Assembly: GCA_034769895.1 (NCBI GenBank)
Contig: CM068372.1
Coordinates: 439,460,958-439,524,957 of the forward strand
Origin: Magicicada septendecula
Taxonomy: Eukaryota > Arthropoda > Insecta > Hemiptera > Cicadidae
Length of the DNA stretch: 64,000 nucleotides
Reading direction: 5' to 3'
Within the stretch, counting starts at the first letter, position 1. Each line of letters begins with the position of its first letter. The position numbers and the translations under genes are program-made. Positions 1-11,608 of this stretch are shown in pieces. The notes under the pieces were generated by a model. That model was not told where the DNA came from. It ran no database searches and was given only the letters and a program-made list of their open reading frames with translations.

Positions 1-152
1 ACAAGGAATTTGCTAGAAAAATATGTAACTGTACAGATGGCTGGGACAGGGTTTAGGGGGTGGGGAAGGGTCATTTATATTATAGCTTGTTGTGTGTGAG
101 CAGGGTGGGGGAGAGGGGTGAAGTATTTGTTTTAAAATAATTTCTGCCTATT

Positions 153-195
153 CCGATCTGACGATGGGCTGTGAGGCTTGAAAGCGCTAATCGGG
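153..195 (+). ncRNA. Hammerhead-ribozyme-like motif
   Basis: The core CTGACGA (158-164) is followed by one extra T, then a short stem II of four to five pairs (two or three of them G·T wobbles) closed by a GTGA tetraloop at 171-174, then GAAA (180-183). Stem III would be AG/CT around a CG loop, ending CTA at 187-189. Stem I is CCGAT (153-157) with ATCGG (190-194), five pairs. This order (stem I, CUGANGA, stem II, GAAA, very short stem III, cleavage triplet) is that of the minimal type I hammerheads known from Penelope-like elements. The extra T between the core and stem II is not canonical, so activity is uncertain. Confidence 0.5.
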
Positions 196-250
196 ATAAT
201 TTTTATATAGTGGTGTGCAACTGTGATCATTCTGATTGAGAATAAATAAT

Positions 251-1529
251 GCAGATATAGTCTTTTAAAATGTTAAATAATGTTCATATATGATTTGTTG
301 TACATTACATATACGCTGATTTCCACGGCAATGTTGAGAGGGGTTTTTTTTGCATTGGAGTCGTCAGGCGTAGCGTACGATGACAGATGGTTGACCCTGG
401 AGGTGATTACAGCTGGGCTGGTGTCCTGGAGTTCATACGTAGACACTGGCGATTCGCACTCGAACACTGATTCTAGGGATACTGTTAATGGAATTTACAC
501 AGTAATTAGAATAACACAAGTATATCAGGTAACAGTGGGTATCTAACTAAAAACGGCATATTAAACTTATACCTATCCGGAATCTTCAAGTGTTCACTCG
601 TAACACAAGATCTGCCACAATCAGCAGACCTTCCTAAGCGGAAATCTTCCACTCACACGGAAACTACTGATGATAATATTATAACAATAAGTAAACTATT
701 AAATACTTCTGTTACTGTAGAATACTTCACACAGTAGCCAGTTTAAGTTCACTTTTATACCCGTTACGTTACAATGAACAACAACGTGTCTGAAGATGGA
801 TTAATTAAATAGTTTTGAGAGTTCGCACTTGTTACTACCGACGAATGGACTTAACGATTCTCGCAAGCGAAAAATCTTGAACGAGAAGCGCACGTTCCCA
901 TCGCGACAGCTAGACAAGAAAAACTGCCATCGGCTGAGGAAAATTCCGACTGCCTTCGAAGCTTCTTATTGGTGGAAAGAAGTCACATGGTTATTTTGCA
1001 CACGACGCTAGTGTGGTTTCATGCCGGGAAGGGCATAGGATTTGCAAGGGCATGCATACTTGGTTATCTATGAATGTCTTATCTCAAGTAGAAATGAGTT
1101 TTATAACGAGTTTTATATTTTAAAGAAATCATACTTTTACGTCATATTACGATCAGGCAATATAGGGAAACTGTAGCGAATATAATAATTTATGTCCAGT
1201 TCAAGTGTCAATACGATCGGATAATTATATCACGCACGGCAGGGAAAACGTTTATCACTCGCGCACGCGCTCACATTTCCGCTGACACAGTACATAAATA
1301 AATAGAACATAAAATAATACACAGTTTGACTTATACTAAATCCTTATCCGTTCTAAGATACAAAAGTTATAGCGAAAAAACCAAATCTAACAAAATACCA
1401 TTTAAAACCTGAATGTTCATCGTCCGTGTATTTAGATTAGCCTGCACTGCTTATCAGGATCCTGTGTTTCATTGCAATATGTATGTATGTATGTATATAT
1501 CCAATGTAAATGGATATTACTGACTTCTA
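251..1529. other. Unassigned intergenic stretch
   Basis: No gene, RNA or clear repeat structure is visible. Short open frames of 60-88 codons on both strands have no recognisable motif. A short TATG repeat lies near 1481-1500. Confidence 0.5.
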
Positions 1530-1990
1530 AAGAAATAGACCTGGAAACAATAAAGAGGTTCCTGAAGATAGTATAGGTCTATACGGATGTGAGACGTGGA
1601 CTGTTGGATCAGAGGAAAAGAGAAGACCGGAGCACTGGAAATGTGGTGTTATAGGAAGTCCCCGAAAGTAAGATGGATCGACAAGGTTAGTAATGATGAG
1701 ATTCTGAGTAGAGCTGGAAAACAAAGAAGATTTTGTCAAAATACTGTGAATCGAAGGGTTTAATTTATTGGCCGTATTTGAACGCGTCATGGGAATTTGA
1801 TAAATACAATAATAGAAGGTTACATTGAAGGGGAAAGAGAAAGAGGCAGACCGAGACTCCAATATATGAAAAAGGATTATTGGTTATGTAAGCTGTGATT
1901 CCTATGAGGAGATGAAACGGAGAGCACAGAGAAGATCGGTGCGGAGAACTGCTACAAACAAATCTGCGAATTACTAATTAAAGAAGTAGA
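1530..1990 (+). mobile_element. LINE 3' fragment, ORF2 C-terminal region
   Basis: Translating the plus strand across several frames gives pieces typical of the C-terminal domain of LINE ORF2 proteins in arthropods: a 'LYGCETWT'-like block (about 1575-1605), a 'W-D-K-V-N-E-I-L' block (about 1675-1715) and a 'EGERERGRPRLQY' block (about 1835-1868). The frame is interrupted by stops and frameshifts, and everything 5' of this domain is absent, as expected for a 5'-truncated insertion. It lacks the GAA or GAT tail that many other LINE ends here carry. Confidence 0.75.
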
Positions 1991-3164
1991 GTAGATCTTT
2001 AACTAAGAGTACCATTCAGTAACTAAATTTCCTACTTTCTTATCTATGTTTTAGTTCACGTTTGACGTTAAGAAGTTAAAGTTACTCAGCTGTTCTACCA
2101 TTTCAGCGTACAGCTACTTTTGATCTTACACGTTTTCTTAACTTCCAAAACAATAACGTTCGTCATAAGACATGAAATATATAAATTACAATGTTTCATT
2201 CAATTTTGTAATTTAAAACCCCCATTTGGAAATCTTCTGAACATTTTCAAATAGGATCTTTTCGTTCGCATACACAAGAGTAATCATTGCTTACAATTAT
2301 GTCTTGCTTTTACTTATGTGAAATGCTCTATGGTTCCTCACTTTCAAGATACGAAAACGTGTTTCTCTGTACGTCTGGCCAGCTGCGTGATGGCAGCTCG
2401 TTACGTCATTATTATCGACAAAATTCGTTTTTTCACCACTCAAGGTACTAATCACTTTGCGCTCGGCGTAATAACTCGTAAAAACCACTGTACCCTCGTT
2501 TTCGAGAGATGTGAACAATAAATTAGAGATTTCGCGCTGTTTCGTATCATTAGATAGGAAGTGGGCATTAATTGGAAACGGCTAATGCAATGGGATCATT
2601 AGGCGGAATGTTTTGGTAGCCTCTCGGTGGGAGGAAGAGAGTGCGTCTCTCCATTTCACAGAAAATACCTTTTCCTTTTAATGAGTCAAAATAATGTTCC
2701 ACTCTAACGCTAAATTCGCATCCAACTGAGAACTGAACTCAACGGAAGTAAGAGGAAGGCATAACGGATGAAAGAGGAATACGGAAACCGGTGGTCGCTT
2801 CGCACTGGACTTAGTACGGCAGCGGTGAGAAACATTAAACAAAGGAGAAGAAAAGCCTTACAGACGAAAATAGAAACAAGAGATAAAAAATAACCATGAA
2901 CGGAATCATTAATTATTATTAGAGAATAATTTAAAATGTATTCAGTTTTGTTGAAACATAATATTCCAGTGGAATGGATTATCCAACGCGTTTAATCACT
3001 GCACAGTTGAAGCTGTGCGGGGCCGAAAAAATACAATTTTTTATTGTGTCAATACTTATTATCTGTTATAAATGTAGTCTTAATAGGATCAACAATAAAC
3101 AAGTAGGCCTAATCGATCAGTTCTTGTAAGTATCTAATGGTATTAACAAACTATAGGATAAAGT
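1991..3164. other. Unassigned stretch
   Basis: No coding region, RNA gene or terminal repeat was seen. Base composition is ordinary for the window. Confidence 0.5.
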
Positions 3165-3168
3165 ATAT

Positions 3169-3749
3169 TGGTACGACGGTCTCACTGACCGTCGTAAGGT
3201 ACAGTGGAAACAAAGTACAGACACCAATGAAGTCACTAATAATCAGCTTTAATTAATCACAAATAACAATTCGTAATCAACTCGTACAGTAATTCAACTT
3301 AAATTTGTCCACGCTCAATAATAATGTCAGCTATAAAGAATTCCGCACTAATTATAAACACACAACCACTTGATACCACTTGACAAATCGCCCGACATAA
3401 ACTGAACTACTGACCGTCGCTGGATGCTTATATTTATACCCCGCTGAGATGCCAGAATAATCTGTCACTTTTTGGATGACGTGTTTAAACAAGTGCGTCT
3501 TACAGGCGCTCTCGAATCCACTAGAAACAGTGTCGCTTCCGGCCTTGAACTCAGTACGCCGACCGGTGCGGTCTGCAACAGCCTCGATGGTTCACATATG
3601 ATAAGTGTCACGTAATTGTCTTTCTTCTCAAATTAGCAGCAATATGTACGTAGACAAACTTTACAGCTGGGCTCTGCTGGGATAGCCGAGGAACAATTGG
3701 AACGACACACTCCATTTTCGAGAATGTTCCGTTGCGTAACAGTAGGCCT
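3169..3749 (-). repeat. Solo LTR, gypsy-like, ATAT-flanked
   Basis: This is a fossil long terminal repeat without an internal region. It shares its whole length with the copies at 7890, 11854, 12341 (inverted) and 60096. Read on the minus strand it has a TATAAATA box, an initiator-like TCAGT about 30 nt downstream, an ATTAAA signal and a terminal block holding a short self-complementary GACGGTC...GACCGTC hairpin. ATAT lies directly outside both proposed ends (3165-3168 and 3750-3753). The outer limit on the right is less certain than in the other copies; it may be 3741. Confidence 0.65.
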
Positions 3750-3753
3750 ATAT

Positions 3754-4295
3754 TGAACAGAAAACCTAAAGGCAATGATGGCAAGAAAGACAGAGCAATC
3801 GTGCGAGAGACCGCCGCCAGCACACAGACTGTCTGTGTTTCAGAGTAGAAACAAACAAAAACAGTAACATTATCTTCACTTGTAGAGACGTGTGGTCTGA
3901 ACTTTAAACAACAACTCAGTTTTTGATAGACAACTACTTTTTATTGATATCATTGTTAATGCCAAAGATGCACCCATTCTATGATGTTACAACCTAACAC
4001 CTAAAAGCTGAGAATGAAGACGCCTAACCACTGAGTGCTAAGCTCACCACTGCACTCATACCGTCATCATAGAATGGATGAAACATTTGGTATTAAGAGT
4101 GACATAAATAAAACGTTGCTGTCAGCGAAGAAAGTGTTATTATTATGCTGACAATGTGTGTAAAATAAAAAACAAACTTGTCACTGAAATATTGTGAGAT
4201 TGAAAAACTTTAAAAGGGATGGAATAGAGAATAAACAGGTAGTGAACCTGAGGAAGGGTCGAATACGATGTAATAGCAGAGAGATGTAGGCAATA
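3754..4295. other. Unassigned, with a small inverted repeat
   Basis: There are no genes. CCATTCTATGATG near 3975 recurs inverted near 4066-4078, about 80 bp apart, so this could be a small foldback remnant. No target duplication was found. Confidence 0.35.
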
Positions 4296-4471
4296 TCTTC
4301 TTCTTCTTCTTCTTCTTCTTCTTCTTCTTCTTCTTCTTCTTCTTCTTCTTCTTCTTCTTCCTCGTCCTCCTCCCCCTCCCCCTCCCCCTCCCCCTCCTCC
4401 TCCTCCTCCTTCTTCTTCTTCTTCTTCTTCTTCTTCTTCTTCTTCTTCTTCTTCTTCTTCTTCTTCTTCTT
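4296..4471. repeat. Compound TTC/CCTCCC microsatellite
   Basis: Two long TTC runs flank a CTC/CCCCTC-rich centre. On the minus strand this is a GAA tract directly continuing the LINE 3' end to its right, so it is best read as an expanded LINE tail. The 90-111 residue frames of poly-E, poly-K or poly-R over it are by-products of the repeat. Confidence 0.9.
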
Positions 4472-5000
4472 TTCCCAACCAAGCATTAGGCTAATAGCCT
4501 GTTGCAATCTGATCATTCCTCCGCTTTTTTTGCTCTCCGTACCTGCAGCTGATATCTACATATATAATCTTTGGTATCCTCTCAGTGCTCATTCTTTGTA
4601 AATGTTGTTCCCATTTATTCCTGTAAGCCTACTCTCTCAATCTGGCAACTTGTAATCGTTTCCTTATTTCTGTATTCCTCGTTCCATCTCTCCTCGTGCA
4701 ACCTGCGATTCTCTGTAGCGTTTTCATTTCTGCTGTTTGGATTCTTTTTTCGTTTCTTCCTTTAAGTGTCCACGTTTCACTGCTACAAAATAAACTCGGG
4801 ATAGCCATAGTTTTATTGAATTTTACTAATGTACCTTTCCTTGATCGATTCTTAAGGTTTCTTATATATTGTACCATTGATGTAGTTGAATCGTTCTATC
4901 TTTTTTTCTACATCACCCTACATCTATTTCACCCTTGTATGATACATAGTAACCTAGGAAATTGAATTCATTCACTCGCCCTGTCTTAATATTGTTAACA
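4472..5000 (-). mobile_element. LINE 3' fragment with GAA tail
   Basis: The minus strand from about 4877 down encodes the ORF2 C-terminal signature, with 'SETWTLKGRNEKRIQTAEMKTL' split around residues 33-54 of an 82-residue frame, then 'GCTRRDGTRNTEIRKRL'. It is followed by a short 3' region reading 'RLQQAISLMLGW' and then the GAA tract. The upstream part (to about 5000) carries a 'FNFLGY'-like block. It is 5'-truncated and frameshifted. Confidence 0.7.
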
Positions 5001-5334
5001 ATTGTTTTGCTATTGATTGGTTTCGCTACCTTTAAATGCTATTATTTTTGTTCTTTGCGATGGTATTTATAAGTTGTCATCTTTCACCATTTTACATAAT
5101 TCAATGTATATTTTAAGAAACAATTCTACCATGTGAGGTAAATTGTATCCGAATATGGAAAATATCTAAAAACACTCTAAATGTGATCATACACGTTGAA
5201 TCTTCAGGCGCGTATAAGTTAAGAACTAACACGACTTACTTCGGATGAATTTATGAAGACTCGGGTGGAATAAAATGACAGAAACCTGTATATGACTAAA
5301 TAGCCTATATAAAGTTTGGTTATGAAGGAAGAGC

Positions 5335-5473
5335 GGTAAAAAAAAAGGAAAGAGGTGAGGAAAGGAAAGAGGCAGAGATAGAGGTGAAGAAAGAAAGAGA
5401 TAGATAAATACAAAGACAGATAGACTGATAGATAGGTTAGTAGATAGAGACAAGATAGAGAAAGAGATAGAGA

Positions 5474-5550
<77 letters not shown>
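5335..5550. repeat. Purine tract with (AG)n
   Basis: An imperfect AAAG/GATA-rich purine strand runs into an almost pure AG run from about 5475 to 5550. Serine/leucine repeat frames on the minus strand are artefacts of the CT repeat. Confidence 0.9.
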
Positions 5551-5556
<6 letters not shown>

Positions 5557-6109
5557 ACAAAATGCTGGTAAAGAGTAAAAAAGGGCATGAGACGGATATC
5601 CAGTCCTGTATGTATTACTAATATAGAACTGTACAATACGTGAGCAGTGAATTACATCTGTATCCTTCTCAAACGAAGTGTCAACTGTTGTCACCGGCTT
5701 TTTATAATATCTGTGACATTCATTCTACTTACGTACATTCGTACAGGGAAATTTTTGTCAAGACATTGCGTTCTCTTCGATTGTGCGATTCTTATGGAGT
5801 ATAGTAGGGGTGGGGATGCTAAGAAGTTTCTTTTTACCAGAAATCTTCTAATCGCTTTAGATTGTTTTGCACCCCAGAGAATCATGTTCCAAACTTGAAC
5901 CTGCCCACCACGTCATTTTGTTCCTTTCAAATCCTGTCCCAACCCGTCAGACTGAGTACACTGTCCTTACAATTCCTCAGGGATCGGGTGTAATCGCCGT
6001 GGAAGAGGTAAAGGTGGGCTCTTTAGATCCATAGAAGGGTCTAAAATGCCGATGAGACGAGAGGAGAATTCAATGAAATGTGTTGTGTAACTATGCTATG
6101 CATCTACTT
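5551..6109. other. Unassigned stretch
   Basis: Overlapping frames of 64 and 83 codons on opposite strands at 5647-5898 show no recognisable domain. No repeat structure was seen. Confidence 0.4.
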
Positions 6110-6167
6110 GAAGAAGCATTTCGCAAAAGCAGAAATAACACTGTTGCAACCCACTATAAATAAAATT

Positions 6168-6210
6168 CCCGTTTAGCGCTTCAAGCTTCACAGCTCATCA
6201 TCAGATCAGA
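6168..6210 (-). ncRNA. Hammerhead-like relic
   Basis: On the minus strand the core CTGATGA (6198-6204) is followed by one extra T, a stem II of AGCT pairing with AGCT around a GTGA loop, then GAA and GCGCTAA. Loop and stem III match the motif at 153-195, so the two are related. Here the GAAA core is one A short and stem I does not pair, so this copy is probably inactive. The bases to its left (CACTATAAATA, about 6151-6161) recur near 7594, which suggests pieces of one larger element. Confidence 0.45.
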
Positions 6211-6214
6211 AATA

Positions 6215-7885
6215 CACAATAATAGAAGTATACAAGTAAAGTAATGGACGACAACAATAAGGTAAGTAAAGTCTTTAAATATCCAAAGTAAACGATTTTG
6301 TCCACACTACAGTCACACATGAACTCCACTCCACTATCATCTAGAAACCTGACGATAGAAACTGAACAGTGGCTTAGAGATGCGCAGTGTACAAACACCT
6401 CGTTGCGAGGGCTAGCAAAATTTCCATTTATTTCGCACATGCGCACAACAGTCTTGTACAGTGTTTCACAGTGTGAACATCGGCTGCATTAAGACTGGCG
6501 AGAACAATGGAAGCGTGTGTGTGACAGATTGAAAGGGAGATAATCTGGAAGTGGGACATAAACTGTTAATAGCGTCGACTCCCCTCCCTTCTCTCTAGAT
6601 AACTTTGCTATACTGGAAAGTGGGGGTAATTTCATGTATTGCGTCGGCGCAGCTTACTGTTCAGGAATGTCCGTCGGACCTATACTTAGTGGCTCCCCCT
6701 TCTCAACGGCCGGACTGCATTGGTGTGTGTCTCCCAAAACACAAACTCCAAACCGGCTGTAGGGGGCTAGCCCTCCACTCGGACAAACTTCAAACCACAC
6801 GAAAAAAAGTCACCAACGCAACATAGGAAGCCAAAATTTCCGTGGATAAAAAATACAAGGACAGTAAGTCTATAATGAGTAGTAGAGGTCTACATGAAAC
6901 AGACGACAGAAGGCGAGGTAACCTGGAACGCGGAAGACATCGACAGGTGTAGAAAATGCGCAAAAGCGTATTCAAACGTTCTCGGCTGAGTTAAACTGCC
7001 TGCTGCTCTCTGTCCGGTGCTGTACACTTCACGCAGTGCTGATGATGGACGCAGTGTGGGGGAAACGTCATAATCGTCAAATCGTCCAACACGGGTGGGC
7101 GGATGTGCGGGTGAAATGCGTACGTGCGATGCCTCTTTTAATAAATTCTAGGCGCCTACATACAGCCGCGCGGTCAGTATATGGTTGTGCATAATAAAAT
7201 TGTTTAACAAGTGGCGCGCGCGCAGGTAACGCCTACGAAACGCACGTACTGTATACCACAAGACCGCTCGCACTTACACGCTGCTAATTAGCGTAGGCCT
7301 ACAGCAGGAGAGCTGGAGCTCGATTGACAGACCGCTTGATCGTCGTAATATTCTAAGAAGACTTCACTTGTGTTTGTGTTTCATTTAGAAATTATTTTAC
7401 TCAGTAAAAGGTCCAAAATTCTCAGTTACTGTAACTGAAACTGAATTTTTAAGAAAATTTGGTAAGTGGTCAACCTCTTCCGATACCTGGCAAGCTGATT
7501 GGCTGACGACGTTGCATCCTTTTGCGAAATTAAATTAATTAATAAAGTTGTGTTAGTGGTTATAATCGCAATCAGAAATGACACTGTTGCACCCTACTAT
7601 AAATAGAATTACAAATTCCATTCTCCTATACAAATTTAGGGTATGGGGGGGGGGTGACTGGATTGAGTGAGTGCCAAACTAGAAAACTGAAACAGTCAGG
7701 CCGAGCAGCGCAGGACGCTAAAGATGGTGGGTAGCGTCAAAGTGGCTTCAAGTGATCGGCGAGGGATCATTTAGGGAGATATGGGGTTTGGTGTGTGGTT
7801 TGTGGGGCATTATCGCATTAGCGTATCGGTGCAGATCGGTTGTAAAGTTAGTGTTTGATGTTTGTTGTTTACTTCTGGCCGGTTT
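6215..7885. other. Unassigned stretch
   Basis: There is no gene. A weak hammerhead-like core lies at 7039-7069 (see findings). GC-richer patches near 6700 and 7200 have no recognisable coding content. Confidence 0.4.
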
Positions 7886-7889
7886 ATAT

Positions 7890-8429
7890 TGTTACGACTA
7901 TCTACGTAGGTACAGTGGAAACAAAATAAGTACAAGACACCAATTAAGTCACTAATCACACCTTTAATTTGTACCGTTAAACAGTTCGTAATTAACAACT
8001 CAGTCTCTACAACAAATCAAATGAAAATTGTTCACACGCAATAAAATGTCCACTAAAATTAAACACAACTGTATTACAATTATACCGTCCGATAATAAAA
8101 CACCACTATTAATTAATAACTACTTGAACGCGCACAGTAATATCGCTACTATAACTCTCGAACGGCGCTGTCAATATATAGCACTAATACTGACTAAGGC
8201 CGCTGCCGCCAAGTATTTATACAACGCTCACAGACCAGGACGTTCCTAATTGCGTCTTACCGTCCGTATAAACTACGTAATTAACTGCGGCCTTGACACA
8301 GTCCGCACGGCTGGCAGCATCGAGAAGACTCTCGCAAATGCGTCTACAGTCACGTATGCCGCACACATTAGAGCGAGATTCTTCTGGCACATTCGACAAA
8401 CACGTAGATTGTTCTGTGATGTCGTAATA
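7890..8429 (-). repeat. Solo LTR with ATAT target duplication
   Basis: This belongs to the same fossil LTR family as 3169-3749. The left end starts TGTTACGAC and the right end is CGTAATA. Perfect ATAT lies immediately outside on both sides (7886-7889 and 8430-8433), which fits a 4-bp target duplication and defines the unit as 540 bp. No internal retroelement sequence is attached, so it is a solo LTR left by LTR-LTR recombination. Confidence 0.75.
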
Positions 8430-8464
8430 ATATGCTATACCCAGTAAGCGGTTCGTAAGGAAGA

Positions 8465-9310
8465 AGGGTCTTCGCGTGCTGCTAGTGGATCTCTTGATGG
8501 AAGCTGCTATGGATTGGAAGGAGACGCGAGTTTTGGTGGACTTAGCATATTTCCTGCGTAACTTGTGTGGGGAGGATCTGAGAGGGACAGGTCATTACGA
8601 CAGGGCTGTTACATCTTCCCCACGCTTTTCAAAATTTACGTTGCAAAAGGAAGAAAAAATGCAAAGGAATGGGTATTGAAATTGACGATGACACATCATG
8701 TTTGTACTCTCTACAGTTTGCAGACGATCAAGTGATATGTGAAAATGAAAAAGACTACCTGAATATGTATTACACGCAAACTGAAGGAAGAGTATGAAAA
8801 ATGGAGATTTCTGACGAACATAGAACAAAAGCAGTATCTATGAAGAAACAACAGATTTAATCTTAGAAAACAACGAACGTATACAAAACATTTTCAACAG
8901 CTACAAATAATTAGGAATAAACTTTAATGAAGAAGGAACAGATGTTGTTGAAATAAAATCAATAATAAACAAAGCAAAACAAATAATTAAATCATTAAAT
9001 GGGATTCTATGGAGCACAGAAATTGGAAAAGAAAGGAAGAAAAAATACACGATAGTATGACTAAAAGCACGTTCATGTACGGATCCGAAACATGGAGAAT
9101 AAAAGAACAAGTAAAAATAATGTTAGAAGCTACAGAAATGGATGCTTTGAGACAAGCTGCTAGAACTTCAAGCCTAGAGCGAATACGAAATGAAACAATC
9201 AAAGAAGAAGTGGGCGTACAAAAGACAATCATCGACTGCATTGAAGAACGACAACTAACGTGGTATGGACACGTACAAAGAGTGGGACAAGACCGTACAA
9301 AGAGTGAGTG
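8465..9310 (+). mobile_element. LINE relic: RT palm to C-terminus
   Basis: This fragment reaches further 5' than most here. Translated blocks include 'DWKETRVLVDLA' (about 8512-8546), the reverse transcriptase active-site strand 'SLQFADDQVICENEKD' (about 8710-8755) and a C-terminal frame from 9009 with 'YGSETWRIKEQ', 'EATEMDALRQAARTS', 'LERIRNETIKEEVGVQKTI' and 'LTWYGHVQRVGQD'. Stops and frameshifts are frequent. The same family occurs inverted at 47510-48290. The fragment breaks off near 9310 before the usual ORF2 end. Confidence 0.8.
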
Positions 9311-9739
9311 TCACAATACGGGGGTATGGAATAACCCCAAGTCAATGCTGGATCTTGGGGCTTTATCCAAAAATTTTTGATAAACTAAAGCCATTTAAGC
9401 ATTTATTGGAATAAAAAAACTAATGTTATTCTTTTTATCAATACCAAAAGGTTTTCTAGTATGCCTTGAAAATCCCTTCTAAATATTCCAAAGGTACGAC
9501 TTGCACCAGTGCACCATGCTGTGGGCATCCCTGGGTCCCCCGTTTCTATACCTTCGGTGAGGTGTCCATTTCTTTATTTGCTTCGGAAGCCGATCCTCTA
9601 ACTATACCATCTCATCTGTTCCGTTTTGATGTCACGTATAATTGTATTTGCCACCCCCATTATCTGCCTAATTCCCAGTAATTGAAATCCTGTCAAGGCG
9701 TAATTTATTTCCTTCAAGTGGCTATTTTCTGTCGCCTCT
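9311..9739. other. Unassigned stretch
   Basis: No gene or repeat is recognised. A 71-codon plus-strand frame at 9466-9681 has no known motif. Confidence 0.4.
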
Positions 9740-10138
9740 AGCGACCATTTCTAGGAAGTCCGAGTCAAGCCTGCTGATTCATGAACGCAAAATCCTCCGC
9801 AGCATTTTTGGTCCAATATGTGGGGGGGGGGTGAATGAAGGAAAAACCAAACAAACCAGATATTGTGAAAATTATAAAACTTGGTAGACTCAGGTGGGCT
9901 GGATATGTGATCAGAATGGGGGAGAATGAAGTACTCAGAAAGGCACTCACAGAACAGATCTATGGCACCAGCAGAGTTGGTAGACCCAAACTACGTTGGG
10001 ACGACGGTGAATTATGATGCGCGCCATGTCCTTGGACCCGAAACTGGAGAACAGCTACACTTGACCGGGACAACTGGCGGAGGCTGTTAAAGGAGTCATT
10101 GACTCAGTAATGAGTTGTTGCGCTATTGAAGAAGAAGA
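9740..10138 (+). mobile_element. LINE 3' fragment with GAA tail
   Basis: The plus strand reads 'LLIHERKILRSIFGP', then from 9835 'PDIVKIIKLGRLRWAGYVIRMGENEV', 'QIYGTSRVGRPKLRWDDG' and, after frame disruption, a 'NWRTATLDRDNWRRLLKESLTQ'-type ending with a stop and a short GAAGAAGAAG tail. This is a different ORF2 C-terminal subfamily from the others here. A run of nine Gs interrupts the frame near 9820. Confidence 0.75.
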
Positions 10139-11080
10139 CTTCTGTCGCCTCAGATAGTCTTCTGTTCCTAATTCGTTTATCAGTCTCTGAGACGACTGAG
10201 TTCATTCTAAAAATGGTTTAATCGTCTTCCGTCTCCGCACCCTGTCTCCTTTCCGGTAATCCCTTCATTCCGACGCAATCGATTGGGGGTTTTCAACGTT
10301 AGCTTTCTTGCAAGGATCGGCGAGTTAGCCCGACCCAAACCTGGAGGGCCGGGGATTTATGTCAGATGGATTGCCTCCGTACTTGTGGGTCCGCGTCAAA
10401 CTATACACCAGTCTAACTAAATACAGACCGGTGAGAATATGTCTCAACCCACCTCCTAGAGACCGCGCCCTCTACAAGTTATAGCTATCCCTCAAATTTT
10501 TTATGTGTGATAATTCTATAAACAAGCTTACGATTGTGGCTTTCGTGAGTGTATTTTCTATCGAATCAAAACTGCTGTAGACGATGTCTTTTTGGAATTG
10601 ATGTATCGTTTCCGTATTTAGAAAAACTTTCAGAATAAATACTTGTGAAAATAAATGTGATAGAAGTTGGATAAAATAGCGAATATACTGACTCTCTTCC
10701 ATATGTAGTAACCTAATTGACGAAAAAAGTTGTATGGTAGCAAAATTCAGGCAATATAGACAATATAGACAATATAGACAATATAGACAATATAGACAAT
10801 ATGGACATAAAGACACTTCGTACGTCAAACAGAGCAGTCCTTAGGAGACGCGGTGTACTTGTAACCCTCATACATCTGTAAAACAAAACAATAGCATCAT
10901 CAAGCCCGTTATCACGTCTGATTTACCAGCATCTTATAATTTCTAGAAAAAATTACTCCTACCAAACTAAACATTAATTCATAAACTTGTCGTTATAACC
11001 CTTAAAGTGCAATTAAAAATTAGAATGATGTTTCGTTATTATTTAATGTTATTCATCACCAGATATGTTGAAAGAAAACC
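10139..11080. other. Unassigned, with a 9-bp tandem repeat
   Basis: No gene is seen. Six copies of a 9-bp unit (ACAATATAG phase) lie at about 10752-10805, giving a periodic Tyr-Cys-Leu frame on the minus strand that is an artefact of the repeat. The rest shows no structure. Confidence 0.6.
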
Positions 11081-11085
11081 CCAAG

Positions 11086-11608
11086 CCGTGGTCGGCTCTA
11101 GTAGAAGGCCGGAATATTAAACATGGCAACGTTGCGTATGAGGCCTGTACACATAGCTAAAGTGAACATGTTATATTTTGATTTTATTTCATAGCATTAC
11201 TAATATCATGAGTTTATAGATTAATTTATAGACTAATATTTTATACTAATTTATAGTTATATCTAAATTATAGGTCTGTGCGCACTTAGTACTATACGTT
11301 TAAGTTAAGGAAATTAGTCAATTAATGTGAGGCCTAATGAATTAATTTTGTTCGAATTATTGAATTCATGTCATATGAATGAATTAGTTATTATATTTCT
11401 TAAACAATATAACAGTATTTTACATAATAAACTTTTACTTTGCAAAAAATGAAGAATTATAAAACTGCTGTTAACCGGCAATTAAAAATGGCGCGATTTG
11501 ATTATTGAAATATACAAATTAAGAGAGCGTGTAGTCGGCCTCAAATATCAGCTTGTTCCAGTGTTGCCAGCTTTAATATTCCGGCCTTCTACTAGGAGCC
11601 GGCCATGA
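11086..11608. mobile_element. MITE-like element with 45-bp TIRs
   Basis: The left end (11086-11131) and the reverse complement of the right end (11563-11608) match over about 45 bp, including the shared core TAGTAGAAGGCCGGAATATT. The direct repeat CCAAG lies outside both ends (11081-11085 and 11609-11613), a plausible 5-bp target duplication. The 430-bp interior is AT-rich and non-coding. This is the plan of a non-autonomous DNA transposon; the superfamily is not clear to me. Confidence 0.7.

Noticed and set aside
4143-4516. Overlapping minus-strand frames of poly-E, poly-K and poly-R
   Set aside because: They are three phases of one TTC repeat and contain no other protein-like sequence.
5219-5694. 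Ser-Leu repeat proteins on the minus strand
   Set aside because: Translation of the AG microsatellite in different phases.
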